DNA from: Antrodiella citrinella
Lineage: Eukaryota > Basidiomycota > Agaricomycetes > Polyporales > Steccherinaceae
Reading direction: 5' to 3'
Length of the DNA stretch: 64,000 nt
Assembly (NCBI GenBank): GCA_004802725.1
Contig: SGPM01000127.1
Span: 1-64,000 of the forward strand
Position numbers and translations under genes: made by a program. The notes under the pieces are model-generated. The model saw nothing but the letters and a program-made list of their open reading frames with translations. It made no database searches and was not told the origin of the DNA. Numbering within the stretch: position 1 is the first letter of the stretch; every line of letters starts with the position of its first letter. This document shows, piece after piece, positions 11,569-23,800 of the stretch.

Positions 11569-13974
11569 ATGTTTACCGAGGCTTCAATTCACCACGAAAA
11601 CCGCAGCGCACTTTTCTGGCCTCATGATTTTCCTAGTTCGTCAGCCCTGGCACCCACGCCCGAGTCTTCTCGTCTTCCGGATGACGGCGACCAGGAGCAG
11701 AGGATCTCCCAGAAGCTACTTTCCTCCATCAGCCCGCACATGAAGGCCGCTTCCATGCCGGATCCTTTCATCCTCGGTTCTCCCGTCGTCTCCCCGACGA
11801 CGACACAGGTCCAGGACGACGCTGAGATGTCCATGTCTCCAGCCGCCATGTTTCTCTCTTCATTCAGTCCCATTTCTCAGATGGCCGGTCTCCCCGACGA
11901 CGAAGGCGAAGTCGTTGCTGGATACACCTTGGGCCCCATCATTGGCTACGGCGGCTTCTCCACCATCCGCCGAGCGGCGTCCGCTCAAGGTGGCACCGTC
12001 GCCATCAAAATCGTCCGACGCTCCGAAGTAGCTCGGCAGGCCAACCCGGAGCTTGCCCGACAGCAGCTCGACCATGAGACGCAAGTCTGGTCGTCCCTAG
12101 GACACGAACACATTCTTCCTCTCTTCACCTCTTCTCACACCTCTTATGCAGATTTCTTCGTCACTCTGTATTGCCCAGCCGGCAGTCTCTTCGACATTCT
12201 GAAGCGGGACGGCCGCCCGGCATTGCCACAGGATGACGCAGGCATGATGTTCAGACAGGTTGTGAGGGGGCTGCGGTATCTGCATGAAGGGGCGGGGATC
12301 GTGCATGGTGATATAAAGCTCGAGAATGTCCTCGTAGACGAGATGGGTCTGTGTAAAATCGGCGACTTCGGAATGGCAAGGAAGATCGGAGAGTTTGACG
12401 ACAAGATTGACGGTCTTCCTGTCACTGAAGTGGTAGAGGGTGTGGAACGTAGACGTGAAGGGAGAGGCGTGCATCGCTTTGTTTCGATGAGGGCTCCTTC
12501 TAACAGACCGCAACATCACCAAGGTGCAGGTCTTCCTGTGCATCTGTCTCTGCTCCGACACCACAGTGGCCCCCGCCATCGTAATTCCAGCCCTCTCCCG
12601 AACGCTGCAGAAATTACGCACGTTCTCCCCAATCCCACTTTCCAGCCAGGCTCTTTGCCATACGCAGCTCCTGAGTTGCTCCTTCCGCAGGCTGAGGCTG
12701 CGCTATATCCACGCCCTCATCCTGCTCAAGATATCTGGGCCCTGGGCATCATGCTGTACGCACTTCTCACTGGCAGATTGCCCTTCACCGATCCATTTGA
12801 ACCGCGATTGCAAATGAAGATTCTTCATGGTACGTCCCTGATCTCACGTATCCCTCGTAAGAGAAGATGACGAACAAACTTTGGTTCCATCATCTTGTGT
12901 CGATTACGTACTGACTTATCCTCCACCACAGGTGTATACACGGTTCCTGAAGGTGTCGGTAGGGGCGCAGAACGCGTACTCAAAGGGTGTATCGAGCGCT
13001 CTGTACCCGACCGCTGGACCATTGCCATGGTAGATGAAGTCGCTTGGGGTATCGGATGGGGTTCAGAAGGCGACGACGTCTCTCATTCGCCAGAATGCAG
13101 TCGCAATGTTCCGCTTCCAGACAGCAACGCCGTGGAAGATTCGCCCCCTCGCCGGAGGTCGTCGTCTCGGCTGCCTCGATCGACCAGCCGTTCCGCGTCC
13201 GTCGTACGTGGAAACAGCCGCAGCATGTCTCGGGCGACTGTCAACACTACCAACGTGCACACCAACGACCACTCTGCCTTGCCGTCACCTGCTTCACCCA
13301 TCTCGCACACGCCCCTCTCCGTGCTGTCGACGCTCATGTTCCGTAGCACATCGGCATCTTCGTCCTCCACATCTTCATCCTTCCCTCTGTCTCCTGCAGC
13401 TCCAGATGACTCACCTGATCTCCACTCTCGCGGACGCCATCTCCTCCCACACCTGAATCAAGAACCGGGTTCTCGTTCTCTCAGCCCCCTCGAGGTCCCT
13501 CCCACACCGACAGACCTCGTCACGGAGCGACGTGGTCGCAAGAACTCGCCACGTAACCTCGGTGCGTCTCCCAGACGTCACCCACTCCTGCGGCGGGACT
13601 CGTCCGAGGCGAAACTGGATATCGTAGACGAGGGCATACCCTCTCGAAGTCAATGGATGATGAGTCCCGAGAGCCCTGACATGGCCTACGCCGCGCGTGC
13701 GCGTCTGCGGAGCACGTCGCATGATTCCGCGTCTCGTGATATCGGCGGGCTGCAGCAGAAGCTCGAGAGTATCCACGGGCAGATGCTGTGTGCGAGTTCG
13801 AGGGCGGGGAGTATGCCGCCTGCGCCGCCGGAGTCGGTACCGTGGGTGCGGAAAGACGTGTTCGATGCGTCGACGCTGGGAGGTCAGCCGGTGTCGCGGT
13901 CAAGTCCTGTGCCCATCGTCCCGAGCAAAGGTAGTGTGAGGAGCAGGAGTGTTGGGTTCGACGCGTTTGCCTGA
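11569..13974 (+). CDS. Serine/threonine protein kinase, CAMK-like
   Basis: Two exons (11569-12829 and 12932-13974) give 767 residues. After a Ser/Pro-rich N-terminus, the kinase domain starts near residue 120 with the glycine loop LGPIIGYGGFSTIRRA. It continues with the ATP-site lysine (VAIKIV), the catalytic loop IVHGDIKLENVLVDE, the metal-binding motif IGDFGMAR, the APE motif in GSLPYAAPELL and DIWALGIMLYALLTGRLPF. Two features are odd. The catalytic loop has HGD instead of HRD. An insertion of roughly 85 residues, His-, Arg- and Ser-rich, separates DFG from APE and stretches the activation segment. The C-terminal 300 residues are Ser/Arg/Pro-rich and look disordered, with many SP and RxxS sites. 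The intron at 12830-12931 has a GTACGT donor. The start is the ATG before FTEASIHHENRS; the open frame upstream looks like leader sequence. Substrate and pathway cannot be told. Confidence 0.85.
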
Positions 13975-15102
13975 GCGTCTTCAGCCGACCTTCGTTTTAT
14001 ACCCTTGGCATCTGGATGGGAGACCGGGGTGAGTTTTTTTGAAACTTTTCAAAGTTCTTTCATTCCGTGTACTTATCGTCTTTGCGTTATCATAGCCGAG
14101 GAGCGCACGTCAGAGCGCGTTGGTTTTGGGTGTTTAGGCGTTATCGCAACGCGCAACCCGCGCAGTTTGCGGTGTTTCGATACCCAAAACCACCCTACAC
14201 GTATCTTTCAGGATCACACAGTCGGTGCAACAGCCCGCTTGCGACCGTTTCCCTTCGCACCTCCGAGGCTTCAAGTATCTCTCTATCTCACACCTTATCG
14301 TATACCCATCAGCTTCGGTCTCTGGACAGCACCTCAAACACACATCATCACCATCATTCCCTGGTTGTCTCGATACGCTTGCTCGGTCACGATTTACGTT
14401 TCTCTTCTGGCGTTCTTACGTTGGGCGATACCCTCTTGGGTTTTTCTCTTATGGGTTGCAACTTTTGTGTTGGTTTCCTCTTCTCCTCCATGGTCCCTTC
14501 ACGTCTTCTCTTATGTCTGTCTGTCCAGTACTCCATTGGCTGCTTATTTATTCAATCTATTCAGCCACCATTCAGCGCTTCAGCGTTATTCCATCCTCCC
14601 ATTACCCATTATCACTACTTGTGCATACTTCACCACTCACGTCCTCTATGTTGCCGATAATCTCTCTGTTTCGCTAACACCTAGTATTACATCCATGCCT
14701 TCCTCGTTCGTTGTTCCTCCACGATCCCTTCTCATCCCATCCTCACGACCCTTGTTCCATACCATTCGCGTCTCTAGGTTTGTATCTCACCCACTGCATC
14801 GACGGTTGCGTCCGGAGATGTGTGTTGTATATGTTGTACTACCATTCTAGGCTCAGAGTCACTGTTCAACAGGCTAAGTTGCCTCGTCTGAGGGTTTTTA
14901 CCCACCCTCTGCGTCCTTTCTGCACATGCACGTGCAGTTGATCATGAGCACATCATCTGTATCAACCTGCGTCTTGGTCATCCGAGCTACGAACGAAGCC
15001 GGATGATAAATCTCCTAGCACCAGGCAACGGCCTTCCGCCTCTTTCACCGTCCCGAGTCTCACTTATCTCCAACCCAGGACGCTCCCTGTCAACTCGACG
15101 CC
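13975..15102. other. Pyrimidine-rich intergenic stretch
   Basis: About 1.1 kb between two plus-strand genes. From 14240 to 14900 the plus strand is strongly C/T-rich. That removes stop codons and leaves three overlapping long plus frames with no homology and low-complexity composition. It is best read as the kinase 3' region plus a pyrimidine-rich promoter or leader of the aldo-keto reductase, as is common ahead of fungal genes. Confidence 0.55.
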
Positions 15103-16706
15103 ATGGCCAGTCTGCACTACAAACCCCTCGCCTTCTCCGAATCCGACGTCGACGAAGAATTCGAGTCGGTCCACACGAGGCCGACGACACACGAGAAGCG
15201 GCAGCGGCTCAAGAAACTCGCATTCGTGCTCGTCGCAGGCGCGACAGTGATGTACCTCGCGTTCACAGGGACGCGTGCCCTCGTGCGCGCCGTCGCCAAG
15301 CCTTGCGTCTCTTCGGGACACCACAGGAACCTCACGACGGCGGGGGCACTTCCGACGCACTACACCCTCCCATCCGGCGACAAGATCCCCTCGGTTGCGC
15401 TCGGTACAGTGAATATCCTCTCCAGTTTGAGACCGCCGTGTTGAGTCTGCTGAGTACAGGGGTTTGGCAGGCTAGCCAGGGCGACGTGGGGCCTGCTGTG
15501 CGCGCTGCGCTGACGGCTGGGTATGCGCACATCGATGGCGCGTGGGCGTATCGCGTGAGTCTTCAACTGCCCCTCTAGAAACATCCACTGAGGTGGTCGG
15601 CAGAACGAAGCGGAGGTGGGGCAGGCGGTGAAGGATAGCGGTCTGTCGCGTGACAAGTTGTGGTTGACGTCCAAGTTGTGGAACAACTTCCACGCGCCAG
15701 AGGACGTCGAGGCTGCTCTCGACGATACGCTCGCCAAGCTCGACACCGAGTACCTCGACCTCTACTTGATCCACTGGTGAGTCCTCCCCTTGGGGTGGAG
15801 AGTTTGTGCCGATCATCAGTCAGGCCCGTCGCGTTCAAGAAAGAAGGCAACAACGTCCTCGACGTGGGACTCACCGCGGACCCGTACCCAACGTGGAAGA
15901 AGCTCGAGGAGATGGTGGACAAGGGCAAAGTGCGCAACATTGGCATCAGCAAGTGCGTTCTCGCTTCTTTATATACTCTGCGCGGGAGTGGCTAATTGAG
16001 TGACATCGTCGATTGCTTTTACAGTTTCAACATTGCTAGGCGAGTCTTGCTCGAACTCTCTTTATGTCGGGCGAGGTACTGATGAGCGGGTATGACAGGG
16101 TCAAGAACTTGACGGCCAACCCTCTCAAGTACAAGCCCGCCGTGAACCAAGTCGAGCTGAACTACTTCAACCCTCAACCCGAGCTGCTCAAGGTCCGTCT
16201 CTTTGATGTCATTCCACGCATCGCCGCTCATGCTGACCTCGCAACAGTGGGCAAAAGAGAACGACCTGTTGTTGGAGGCTTACTCCCCTCTGGGAAGCAC
16301 CAAGCAGGTTAAGGACACCCTTGCCCTCCCCGTGGTTCAGGAGATCGCGAAGACGCTGGCGATCACGCCTGCGCAGGTCATCATCTCGTGGCATGTCCAG
16401 CGCGGAGTGAGTCTCTCGTATTGTTCTGTAAGGGGTATTCGCTCACATGCACTGTGTAGACCGTCGTTCTACCCAAGAGCGTGACCCCCTCGCGCGTAGA
16501 GGAGAACTTGCAAGGCACGTTTCTTCCGTATGAGACTGTCGTGTTGTATTTTCTGACCGTCTGGGTGCGTAGTGACCGCCCTGCCTCAGGATTTGTTCGC
16601 CGAGTTGGAAAGTGCGGCCACGTCCCACCCGCCTCAGCGCGTCGTCAACCCTTCCAAGGGCTGGAACATCGGCTTTGACGTCTTCGACGAAGAGTGGCCT
16701 CTCTAA
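15103..16706 (+). CDS. Aldo-keto reductase with N-terminal membrane anchor
   Basis: Aldo-keto reductases reduce aldehydes and ketones with NADPH. The catalytic tetrad is visible: Asp and Tyr in [11 protein letters not shown], Lys in [10 protein letters not shown] and His in DLYLIHW. Further conserved blocks are [49 protein letters not shown] and [17 protein letters not shown]. Early exons are 15103-15403, 15460-15554, 15604-15776 and one from 15824; the protein ends FDEEWPL at 16706. Unlike the usual soluble enzyme, this one begins with about 90 extra residues: an acidic cytosolic part, then a basic stretch (EKRQRLKK) and one hydrophobic segment ([18 protein letters not shown], about residues 39-56). 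It looks like a type II anchor that would place the catalytic domain in the lumen or outside. The start is the ATG in a good context (gacgccATGG). Substrate unknown. Confidence 0.85.
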
Positions 16707-16874
16707 ACCAAGATGAAGTCCACCAAGAGAAGGAGAAGTGTTTCTGATGTTGATGCTTGAGAACAACCGTGTGCACAATCTGTATTCCCCAGATATATTC
16801 GAACATTTGATTTATCCAATGGATGCACTCCGTTCCGTTCCAGTGATTCTGTACATTCGAGTAGCTACCATCCG

Positions 16875-17523
16875 TTAGAGCTTCGTGACTAATTCAGCGT
16901 GGAACGCTTTCAGCTCGTCCATGGAGATCTTCTGCGCCGGCCAGCCGATAACGAGACCTTCCTCGTCTGACGCGCGAGGCTTGGGAATGAGATGGAAGTG
17001 GACGTGGTCGACTTCTTGGTGTGCGATTCGGCCGTTGTTCTGCGACGTGTGTCAGTGCTGGGAGAGGAGATCATGGTAGGGGCTTGCGACGGACCTGCAA
17101 GATGTTATAATCCTTCAGACCCAGCGCCGTTGCGATCTTCTTCGCAATGGGCAGGGCCTCGGTGAGGTATTCGTCGGGAAGTTCGTGCAGCTTCTCGGCG
17201 TGGTCTATGCGAGAAATGCAGGTAAGTATATGATGTCGCCGTTCAGTACCGGAACGTACGTTTCGGGATGATCAAAGCATGGCCCTTCGAGAGAGGACCA
17301 ATATCGAGGAAGGAGAACGTGGTCTCTGTCTCGACGATCTTGAAGGACGGAATCTCGCCTGTCAATCCACCCAAGTGGTCAGCCAATCCGTTTCTTGTAC
17401 GAGTGAGTGGGGAGAGTGTGGACCTTTGATGATTTTGCAGAAGATGCAACTTGCGAGTGACCTGGAAGATATTAGCACGAATGTGGGAATACATTCCAAG
17501 AAAATTGGAACTTACTTTGCCAT
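16875..17523 (-). CDS. HNT1: HIT-family nucleotide hydrolase (HINT/HNT1-like)
   Basis: HIT proteins of the HINT branch hydrolyse AMP-lysine-type adenosine phosphoramidates and are small soluble dimers. The Cys-X-X-Cys start of the family (SCIFCKIIKGEIPSFK) and the active-site motif DHVHFHLIPKPR (His-X-His-X-His) are both present, together with SFLDIGPLSKGHALIIPK. The gene is convergent with the aldo-keto reductase; the two stops are about 170 nt apart. The gene model needs an 8-nt first coding exon (17523-17516, ATGGCAAA), an exon at 17461-17424 and several more; without the mini-exon there is no ATG in frame. The donor after exon 2 (GTCCAC) is unusual. The protein ends FHAELVTKL. Confidence 0.88.
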
Positions 17524-17967
17524 TGTGTTCTGGATACTGTCGTACAGATGGTTGGGAGTACTTTAGATTCGGAAGACCAAGTACTGAGCTTAGCGGAGAA
17601 AGACGGCTGCGCCGGAGGTTTATGCGTATCTTATCTTATCTATGCCCATGTTCGCTTTATGGGCGCCTGCCTGCCGTCGATCATCCTTTCTTTCCCCGCC
17701 ATGACTTTTTCGAATTGCTCCGCTCCTCATACGTCGGTATGTTAGATTACTGCATACGTCCTATCCGCACTGAACAGCGCAGATTGTGGTATGGAACCGT
17801 GATCTCAATTCCTTGATCGAATTCGAGCGGATCGTCATCGCCACGAGTCGGTAGCGGATGGTAGCGGCATCCTTCTTTGAGCAGCGGAAGGCATCTTCGG
17901 GTGTGTGCCGCCAGTATAAGAACGAGAAAACCGTCGCTGAGGATGAGCCCTTCAAACCTCCCCAATC

Positions 17968-18609
17968 ATGTCGACCACACTCAGAATCATCATCTTGCTC
18001 ACAGCGGCAGCCGCCTCCACCGCCGCTTCAGTCAGCCCTTCACCCACTCGCAGCCGGCCACCCACATCATCTGTACCTGCGCCCTCACCAATCCCATTCC
18101 CATATGTGCCCAAATGGGAGTTCCTCGATGATGCTGATGTGGACGCTTTCTTCGACGAAGCGATCGCGCAGGAGCTGCCTGAGCTGCCCTTCGAATACCA
18201 TCGCCCTACAGATACGGCGACACCCACCGATTACTTTCCTTGGGAAGGACTATACCGCACACCGAAGATGTTCTTTTCTGACGATGAAGATGACGAGGAT
18301 GAGGAAGAAGACCATCAGGCTACACAGACTACATCCACGCCCTCGCACATGCCGACGCCCTTCCTCATGCTCAACCCCGACCTTCGAGACGTCGTCGCCG
18401 GTCAATTTGCCGACGGGGAACGACCCTCGTTCTGGCAGAGGGATACTTCGGATTGTGATGATAACGAACGTGATGAGACGCTGATTGAGGAACTGCTTCG
18501 GGACCAGGGAGGCGAGGAGGATAAAGCTTCGGGGACTGTCACTGCGCAAGTGCCCCAGCCTGAGGAAGCATCGGATGTCGAACCGTTTAAAGCTAGCGGA
18601 TGCCCGTAG
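17968..18609 (+). CDS. Secreted acidic hypothetical protein
   Basis: A single-exon gene of 213 residues that I do not recognise. It starts with a probable signal peptide (MSTTLRIIILLTAAAASTAA), followed by a Pro/Ser-rich linker (SPTRSRPPTSSVPAPSPIP). Next is a segment with aromatic residues and conserved-looking acidic patches (KWEFLDDADVDAFFDEA). An Asp/Glu run (DDEDDEDEEEDH) sits in the middle and the tail is acidic. There are two Cys, one at the very end. It is divergent from the HIT gene, with about 440 nt between their start codons. Secretion is inferred from the signal peptide only. Confidence 0.6.
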   Translation: MSTTLRIIILLTAAAASTAASVSPSPTRSRPPTSSVPAPSPIPFPYVPKWEFLDDADVDAFFDEAIAQELPELPFEYHRPTDTATPTDYFPWEGLYRTPKMFFSDDEDDEDEEEDHQATQTTSTPSHMPTPFLMLNPDLRDVVAGQFADGERPSFWQRDTSDCDDNERDETLIEELLRDQGGEEDKASGTVTAQVPQPEEASDVEPFKASGCP

Positions 18610-19142
18610 AGAAAGGGAAAATCATCAACACATCCTCTATCGTAGTCTGGCTTCGTAATCACTTTAGTGTCGCTGAACAAGTTCGAGTAGGAACATGAGG
18701 CGTTTCTGGTGTCCAAACGTTCACGTAGGATGATTTACGACTGGAAGATTCCGACCGCAGAGATCAAGTAGAATGTCCTAGTGCCGCAATACCGCCCGGA
18801 AAGCGGGCCGCTACAGTATGGGGCGAGCAGTTGCGCAACACGGCGTACGTTTATTATATGCAGCAGGCCACTACAACAGTAGTCCTAGTACTAGACGATG
18901 CCGTTCACAACGAAGATCAAGCATGTATGAAGTCCCCGAGGCGGCGTGTAACCACTGACAGACTTCGACAACGTGTTGCACAGCCCAGTCCTGCTCAAAA
19001 TGCCCCTCCCCTCCCCCGCCCCCAATGTGAGCTTACTATACCCCACTTCCGTATAAGTCAGTGACCCTTCGGGTTAAACTCACCCCTTATCCCTCTGTTG
19101 ACCTAGTGACGTGTTGACATACGTTGCTCTCGTTGCGGAAGG
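18610..19142. other. Intergenic, no gene seen
   Basis: No supported coding sequence between two plus-strand genes. It should hold the 3' end of the acidic protein gene and the promoter of the next gene. Confidence 0.5.
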
Positions 19143-22100
19143 ATGGCACGCTCACGCCTTCTCGCTGAAATCCAAGCTGACGCGGACGAAATATCGATTT
19201 CCCATACCTCGAAATCGCAGACAACCGTAGGCATCGGGACAGTCTCCGGACGTGCTATCGTTGCCGTTGGTAGTCTGGCCCTGCGCGGAGTAGAGGGCGT
19301 ACAGATACGACTTCGACTGCGAGCCATCGCCGCGCTCATCAAACAGGACGCAAGTAGTATGCCGGAGAATTTGTTGGTAGATCTACTCGAGCTTCAGAGG
19401 TATGTATTTTCGATATCTTATACGACGCTCATCACATAACCTCAGTGCTGCACGGCAGGATCGGCTTGTATTCAGACAGTGTTCGCGAGAAGGCTTGGAT
19501 TCTCATAGGAGAGCTATTGAAAGCTCGTCAAACATCTGGAATGCTGGATGTCATCTCTCAATGGCCGGACATAGAACAACAGTTGTTTCTGCGTCAGCTC
19601 TCGGTGTATAAACTGATGGGATGGTGTGTTTTCAATCAGTTTTCTCATATCTTGCATGCTCACGCACTAAACAGGCCTGTTGATGTCACTCCCCTCTCAC
19701 CCATTGCCGAAGCTTTTGATGGCGAGGGCCTGGCAGACAGCTTCAACACGATTGCTCGAAGGATCCTCGACACCAGTCCCAATCTTTTGCACGAATTCAT
19801 TGATCTCGGGGATTTCTTTTCTCTACAAAATCCAGATGTCCTGCACGAAGCATTGAATGTGCCCCTGGTAGACGACTCCCTCGCGTATTTCTTCTCACAG
19901 TGGTTGCCCCGCGCCGATCTTTATGAAGCCTTCCCGCTTTACTGTGAAACGATCATACGGTTCTTGCTCACGGGGCCTCAAGACTACGTCAAAATGGTAG
20001 TCGATTACCTCACCACAAGTATTCGCGCAGTCGTTACTGACCATCAGGATGCAGCGGATCCGGACCACTGCATCCATCTCTCTGCTTGGTCGGCGGGGCC
20101 TACTACACATCCTGTCATACCTCGTTTGTTGCTTCTTCAGAGCCTGGTTGGCAGCGTCCTCAGCTCTGCTGTAGTCCCGCTGCTCCGTGACGGGGGTCTC
20201 GCAGATATCCTCTACGGTATATGCAGCTGTGGATTTTCCTGTGGCGTATTATACGAGGACTACACATCCACTACCTTGATGCTCAAGGCTTGCTGGGACA
20301 TCCTTATCGTTTTTAAACCGGAGGCTTGTGCGTTGATCACCGATCTGTATCGCCGTGATGCTATGATCCTTCTACCCACCGCTCTATGTCCACCATCTCC
20401 TACGGAGTGGCACTTCATGCGTGATCGTGGGCCCTGGTATCGCGTCTTGTTTCATGTCATATTCAAGAGAAAGTCAGTACTCAACTTGTTTTCTACTTTG
20501 CTTGATTTGACGCTATCCGTTAAGATCATCGAATGTTGGGATGGATATACCAACTCGCAAAGCGTGGATCATGGTCTTGCTAGCAATGGAACGTGGTCAT
20601 GCCATGAGGATGGCACAATCGTTCAAGCACTTTTCCCGCTGGCTCCCCAAACCTAATCCAAATCCCGACTCTGAGTCTGTCCCCATGTCTTTCATCAGTC
20701 AGCTTGCGGAGTTCAAGTCGACTAGGTGGTACGTGTATAATAATATTATACAGCACAACTACTGACTAAGTTGCAATTCACTTAGGCAATATTTTCCCGG
20801 CACGACCATCTCCGTGTCGTCCGATCCCATTGCTCCAGTCCTTGACCAGTCTCTGATTGACCTGCTTGATGCTAGGTCTTGCAAGTTACTTGACGCATAT
20901 AGTGGAGATGCTCAGTGGTCGTCAACTTCACCGAGTCTGCAAAACACATTGTTTTCCGCGCTTCCAGGACATACACGTCGGACACTCCGGCATCGCGATT
21001 TGCAGGCTTTGCGCACGCTAGTTTCAACTTACGTTGGCTCTTCTCCTCTTCAATCCCACCGCACCAAATATAATGCCTCCCAAGTGACCTCGGATTCACT
21101 AGTCATCTGTTTTTCACATGTCCAGCCCAACATCCTTCATGAAGTGGTCAAAGCCATCGTCCTTGCATTACAGTCCTCCTCTCCAGTTCCTATCTCCCCC
21201 ATTTCAATTGAAGATGAGGTGCAGAGACAAAACAAGCTACCTCTTCCTTTTGCTTATCGCTTTCTACGCTCAAACCGTGATGCTCAGCGCCTTTTTTTAG
21301 ACGAATGTGTTTTGGACGCTCTCGAGAAGCTTCTTTGTCCGTCCGACGATGTCATTAGGCACGACCTGGAGCCCACTGTGATGTCTATATTAGACTCGTT
21401 TTCAAGGTACACAGAGCTCTGGGGTCTCCTTTTCGACAACGCTTCAGGGTGCACGAAATTGTGGCGGCATGTCGCACAGATGCTCGCGGCGCCAGCGCCA
21501 GACACTCACGCCGAACCGACCGAACCGTATCAGACGCAGCCCTTGTCAGCAAATGTCGACACCGAGTATCTTGTGGCGGCATACATGGATTACACCGTGA
21601 CCAGAGCAGATGGCAGAGTTTTGCTCGTCAGCGTCTGCCAGAGTTTCATACGTGTGTTAATGTACGCTGAATAATTCATCAGACTGTTCTGCAATATCCT
21701 AACTCTCACATACAACAGAAATCCCACAAATCCTGCCCTGAAGCGCATAGCAGTAAATGTCCTCTTATGCTGCGGGATTTTGACAGAGGAGCAGAGCAAA
21801 CCTTTGGTGGATGTCTTGAGAATATATTGCGATAATCTTCCTGATGTGATCGGTGCTGTTGCGGATTACATGCGGGACTCGTGAGTGTTCGTACAAATCG
21901 TGGTGCGATTAACTCTGAGAGGCTTGCTATCCGCACAGGTATGATGCCTTCACCGCCTTCGTCGGAAAGTCGGTCTACTATGACGGTCCTCCGTGGAATC
22001 GGAGCCCAGACATCGACGAGGTGCTCGGTCCCGTTGTCGGGTTCATATCGCTACTTCACATGGTCTATTCCTGTGACCAGAGTCATATAGCGTTGATACT

Positions 22101-22519
22101 CAAGAAATCGCGTATCTACGAACTTGCTCGATATGTCACGGTTCAACAAGAACTTGAACGACAGCGGGCTAGCAAATGGTACAGCTATTCAGTACATCAT
22201 CCAGCAATTCGTTGGGTGGACTGGGAATTTTGCAAATGTCCCGTATTCCGACCTGAGTATCGGGCCTCAGGCCGGTTGCCAATAGCATCGTATATCTTCT
22301 GGTGGACTTTTACTCGAGATTTTCCTCAATTGTAAGTGCACAGTTCGTGATCATATCATATCCGGTGACAGCTAAGCAAGTAGCCCCTCCATTTTTAGCG
22401 AATATGTACAACGCATTTTAGTTCCTGCTCTCCCTGATGATCGGTACTCATCATTATCTGTTCGGCCTTGGCTTTCCAGGAGCCCCACGGATATAGCCCT
22501 GGCATTAATTGGAGTCTAG
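19143..22519 (+). CDS. Large helical protein of unknown function
   Basis: I do not recognise this gene. It encodes roughly 950 residues in about ten exons. Exon 1 (19143-19399) starts MARSRLLAEIQADADEIS. The reading continues via the acceptor at 19458 (RIGLYSDSVREKAWILIGEL), a 51-nt intron at 19624-19674, and a long exon with LADILYGICSCGFSCGVLY. Then come MDIPTRKAWIMVLLAM, a segment from 20788 (YFPGTTISVSSD, TEYLVAAYMDYTVTRADG), KRIAVNVLLCCGIL and a last exon ending LSRSPTDIALALIGV at 22519. The protein is Leu-rich and mostly helical, with no signal peptide or membrane segment, and looks like an ARM/HEAT-type solenoid. That fold is inferred from composition only. Splicing at 22175-22300 is uncertain, as more than one exon choice stays open. 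A decayed relative follows directly downstream. Confidence 0.65.
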
Positions 22520-23800
22520 AGTTTGGAGACGCCGACGTCGACGCTCCTCACAATAATTTGCCATTGCGAATATCGTAGACAAGATTACCTCAGGCTTTCG
22601 TGAAAAACAGCAACCGCGTGCCATAAGCAAGCGAGTCGGGGTCAGTCCCGGAACACTTGAAGGTATAGAGTGTGGACATGCATTTGAACAAGGCGGTCGT
22701 CGGTCAAACTTCAACAGCAGCTAAGCCTCCCTCGCCGTCGATGCTCCGAGGCACACTTGAACCATCAAGGCTGAAATTTCATGACAATTATGCCTTACAA
22801 TCCTCGATGCCAACCGGGCCCAACACCTTGTCGATCACATTCCTGCCGCCACGCTGTTCTCCCTCGACAGTGACCTGGTAGATGTTCTCTATGACATCTG
22901 CAATTGCGATTTTTCCTGTCCCGCTCTAAGCGGATCATTCACGGAGTGCGACTCGAAGGCTGGCCGTCATATGCTTTCGACACTAGAACAAGAATCCTGT
23001 GATTTGGCCCCATCTTGGGCTGCAGTCCCTAGCATTTTCCGAGGCCTTTTCTCGGCAAGAGATATCATTCGCTTGAAGTATAAGCNAGACCGCGCGTTCG
23101 AACGAGAAAGAGTGCAGTCGAAGTGGTACTGACGGTNTATTTCGTCTTGTTCAAGATNNTGTGAGTGTCCCCGCCTTGTGTCTATAATATGACACATTCT
23201 CANGTGACTTATCCAGAAGAAGATGGCCGCTATACTGTTCACTTTTACAACCTATCAGGTTTGANGNAATTGAACTTGAGGANTACGTGGTATGCGACGT
23301 GTGGATCACATTCATCGCAGTTNGTGAGTCTAAGGAGAGCGAGGCACGAGTGTCCCGTAGAATTGAGTCTATGTAACGGAGCAGTGGGCGTCAATAGCCG
23401 CCGCGCTCCCTCTTCGATGTTCTACCAGCAATCCGCGGTAGAACCGTCTTCTTTGCGCCATCCTCCTCCCTATCNATCCTCATTCATCAAGCCAAAGTAC
23501 ATAACCTCAGCACCTAGTGGAAGATTCCGAAAAACTTCGAAGACCTTTTCAAATTTGGGACCCAGCAGCTAGAGCCCGGGAGAAAGCATACCTACTAGCA
23601 GGAGTCGACAAGTACGTGCAGAAGTTCTCCACTTCTACGTTTTCGTCCCCCCCATCCCTCCAGTTTATGCCCATCACACCCTCGCTCGTTCTGTCTTCCC
23701 GGTTTTTCTGGAGTCCGTTCGCTCGGGTGCTGATGGCCCGGTGTCAACTAAATTACGTAAGGCGCTTGCAAATGGTCGTGCCGGTTTTGTATAAATTGTA
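22520..23800 (+). pseudogene. Decayed relative of the preceding large gene
   Basis: Around 22830-23010 a plus-strand frame reads LVDVLYDICNCDFSCPAL, matching LADILYGICSCGFSCGVLY of the gene at 19143-22519 in spacing and most residues. Protein-like stretches continue: WAAVPSIFRGLFSARDIIRL, then YVVCDVWITFIAV near 23280. Stops and frame changes separate them, no start codon is evident and several bases are N. It is best read as the remnant of a second, diverged copy. An intact gene with errors in poor sequence is less likely. Confidence 0.5.

Noticed and set aside
14005..14850. Long plus-strand open frames of 281, 197 and 150 codons
   Set aside because: Three different frames are open over the same C/T-rich sequence, with low-complexity Ser/Leu/Pro composition and no motif. 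Absence of stops follows from base composition.
16550..16580. Possible frameshift near the end of the aldo-keto reductase
   Set aside because: The break coincides with an intron between [11 protein letters not shown] and the last exon, so no lesion is needed.
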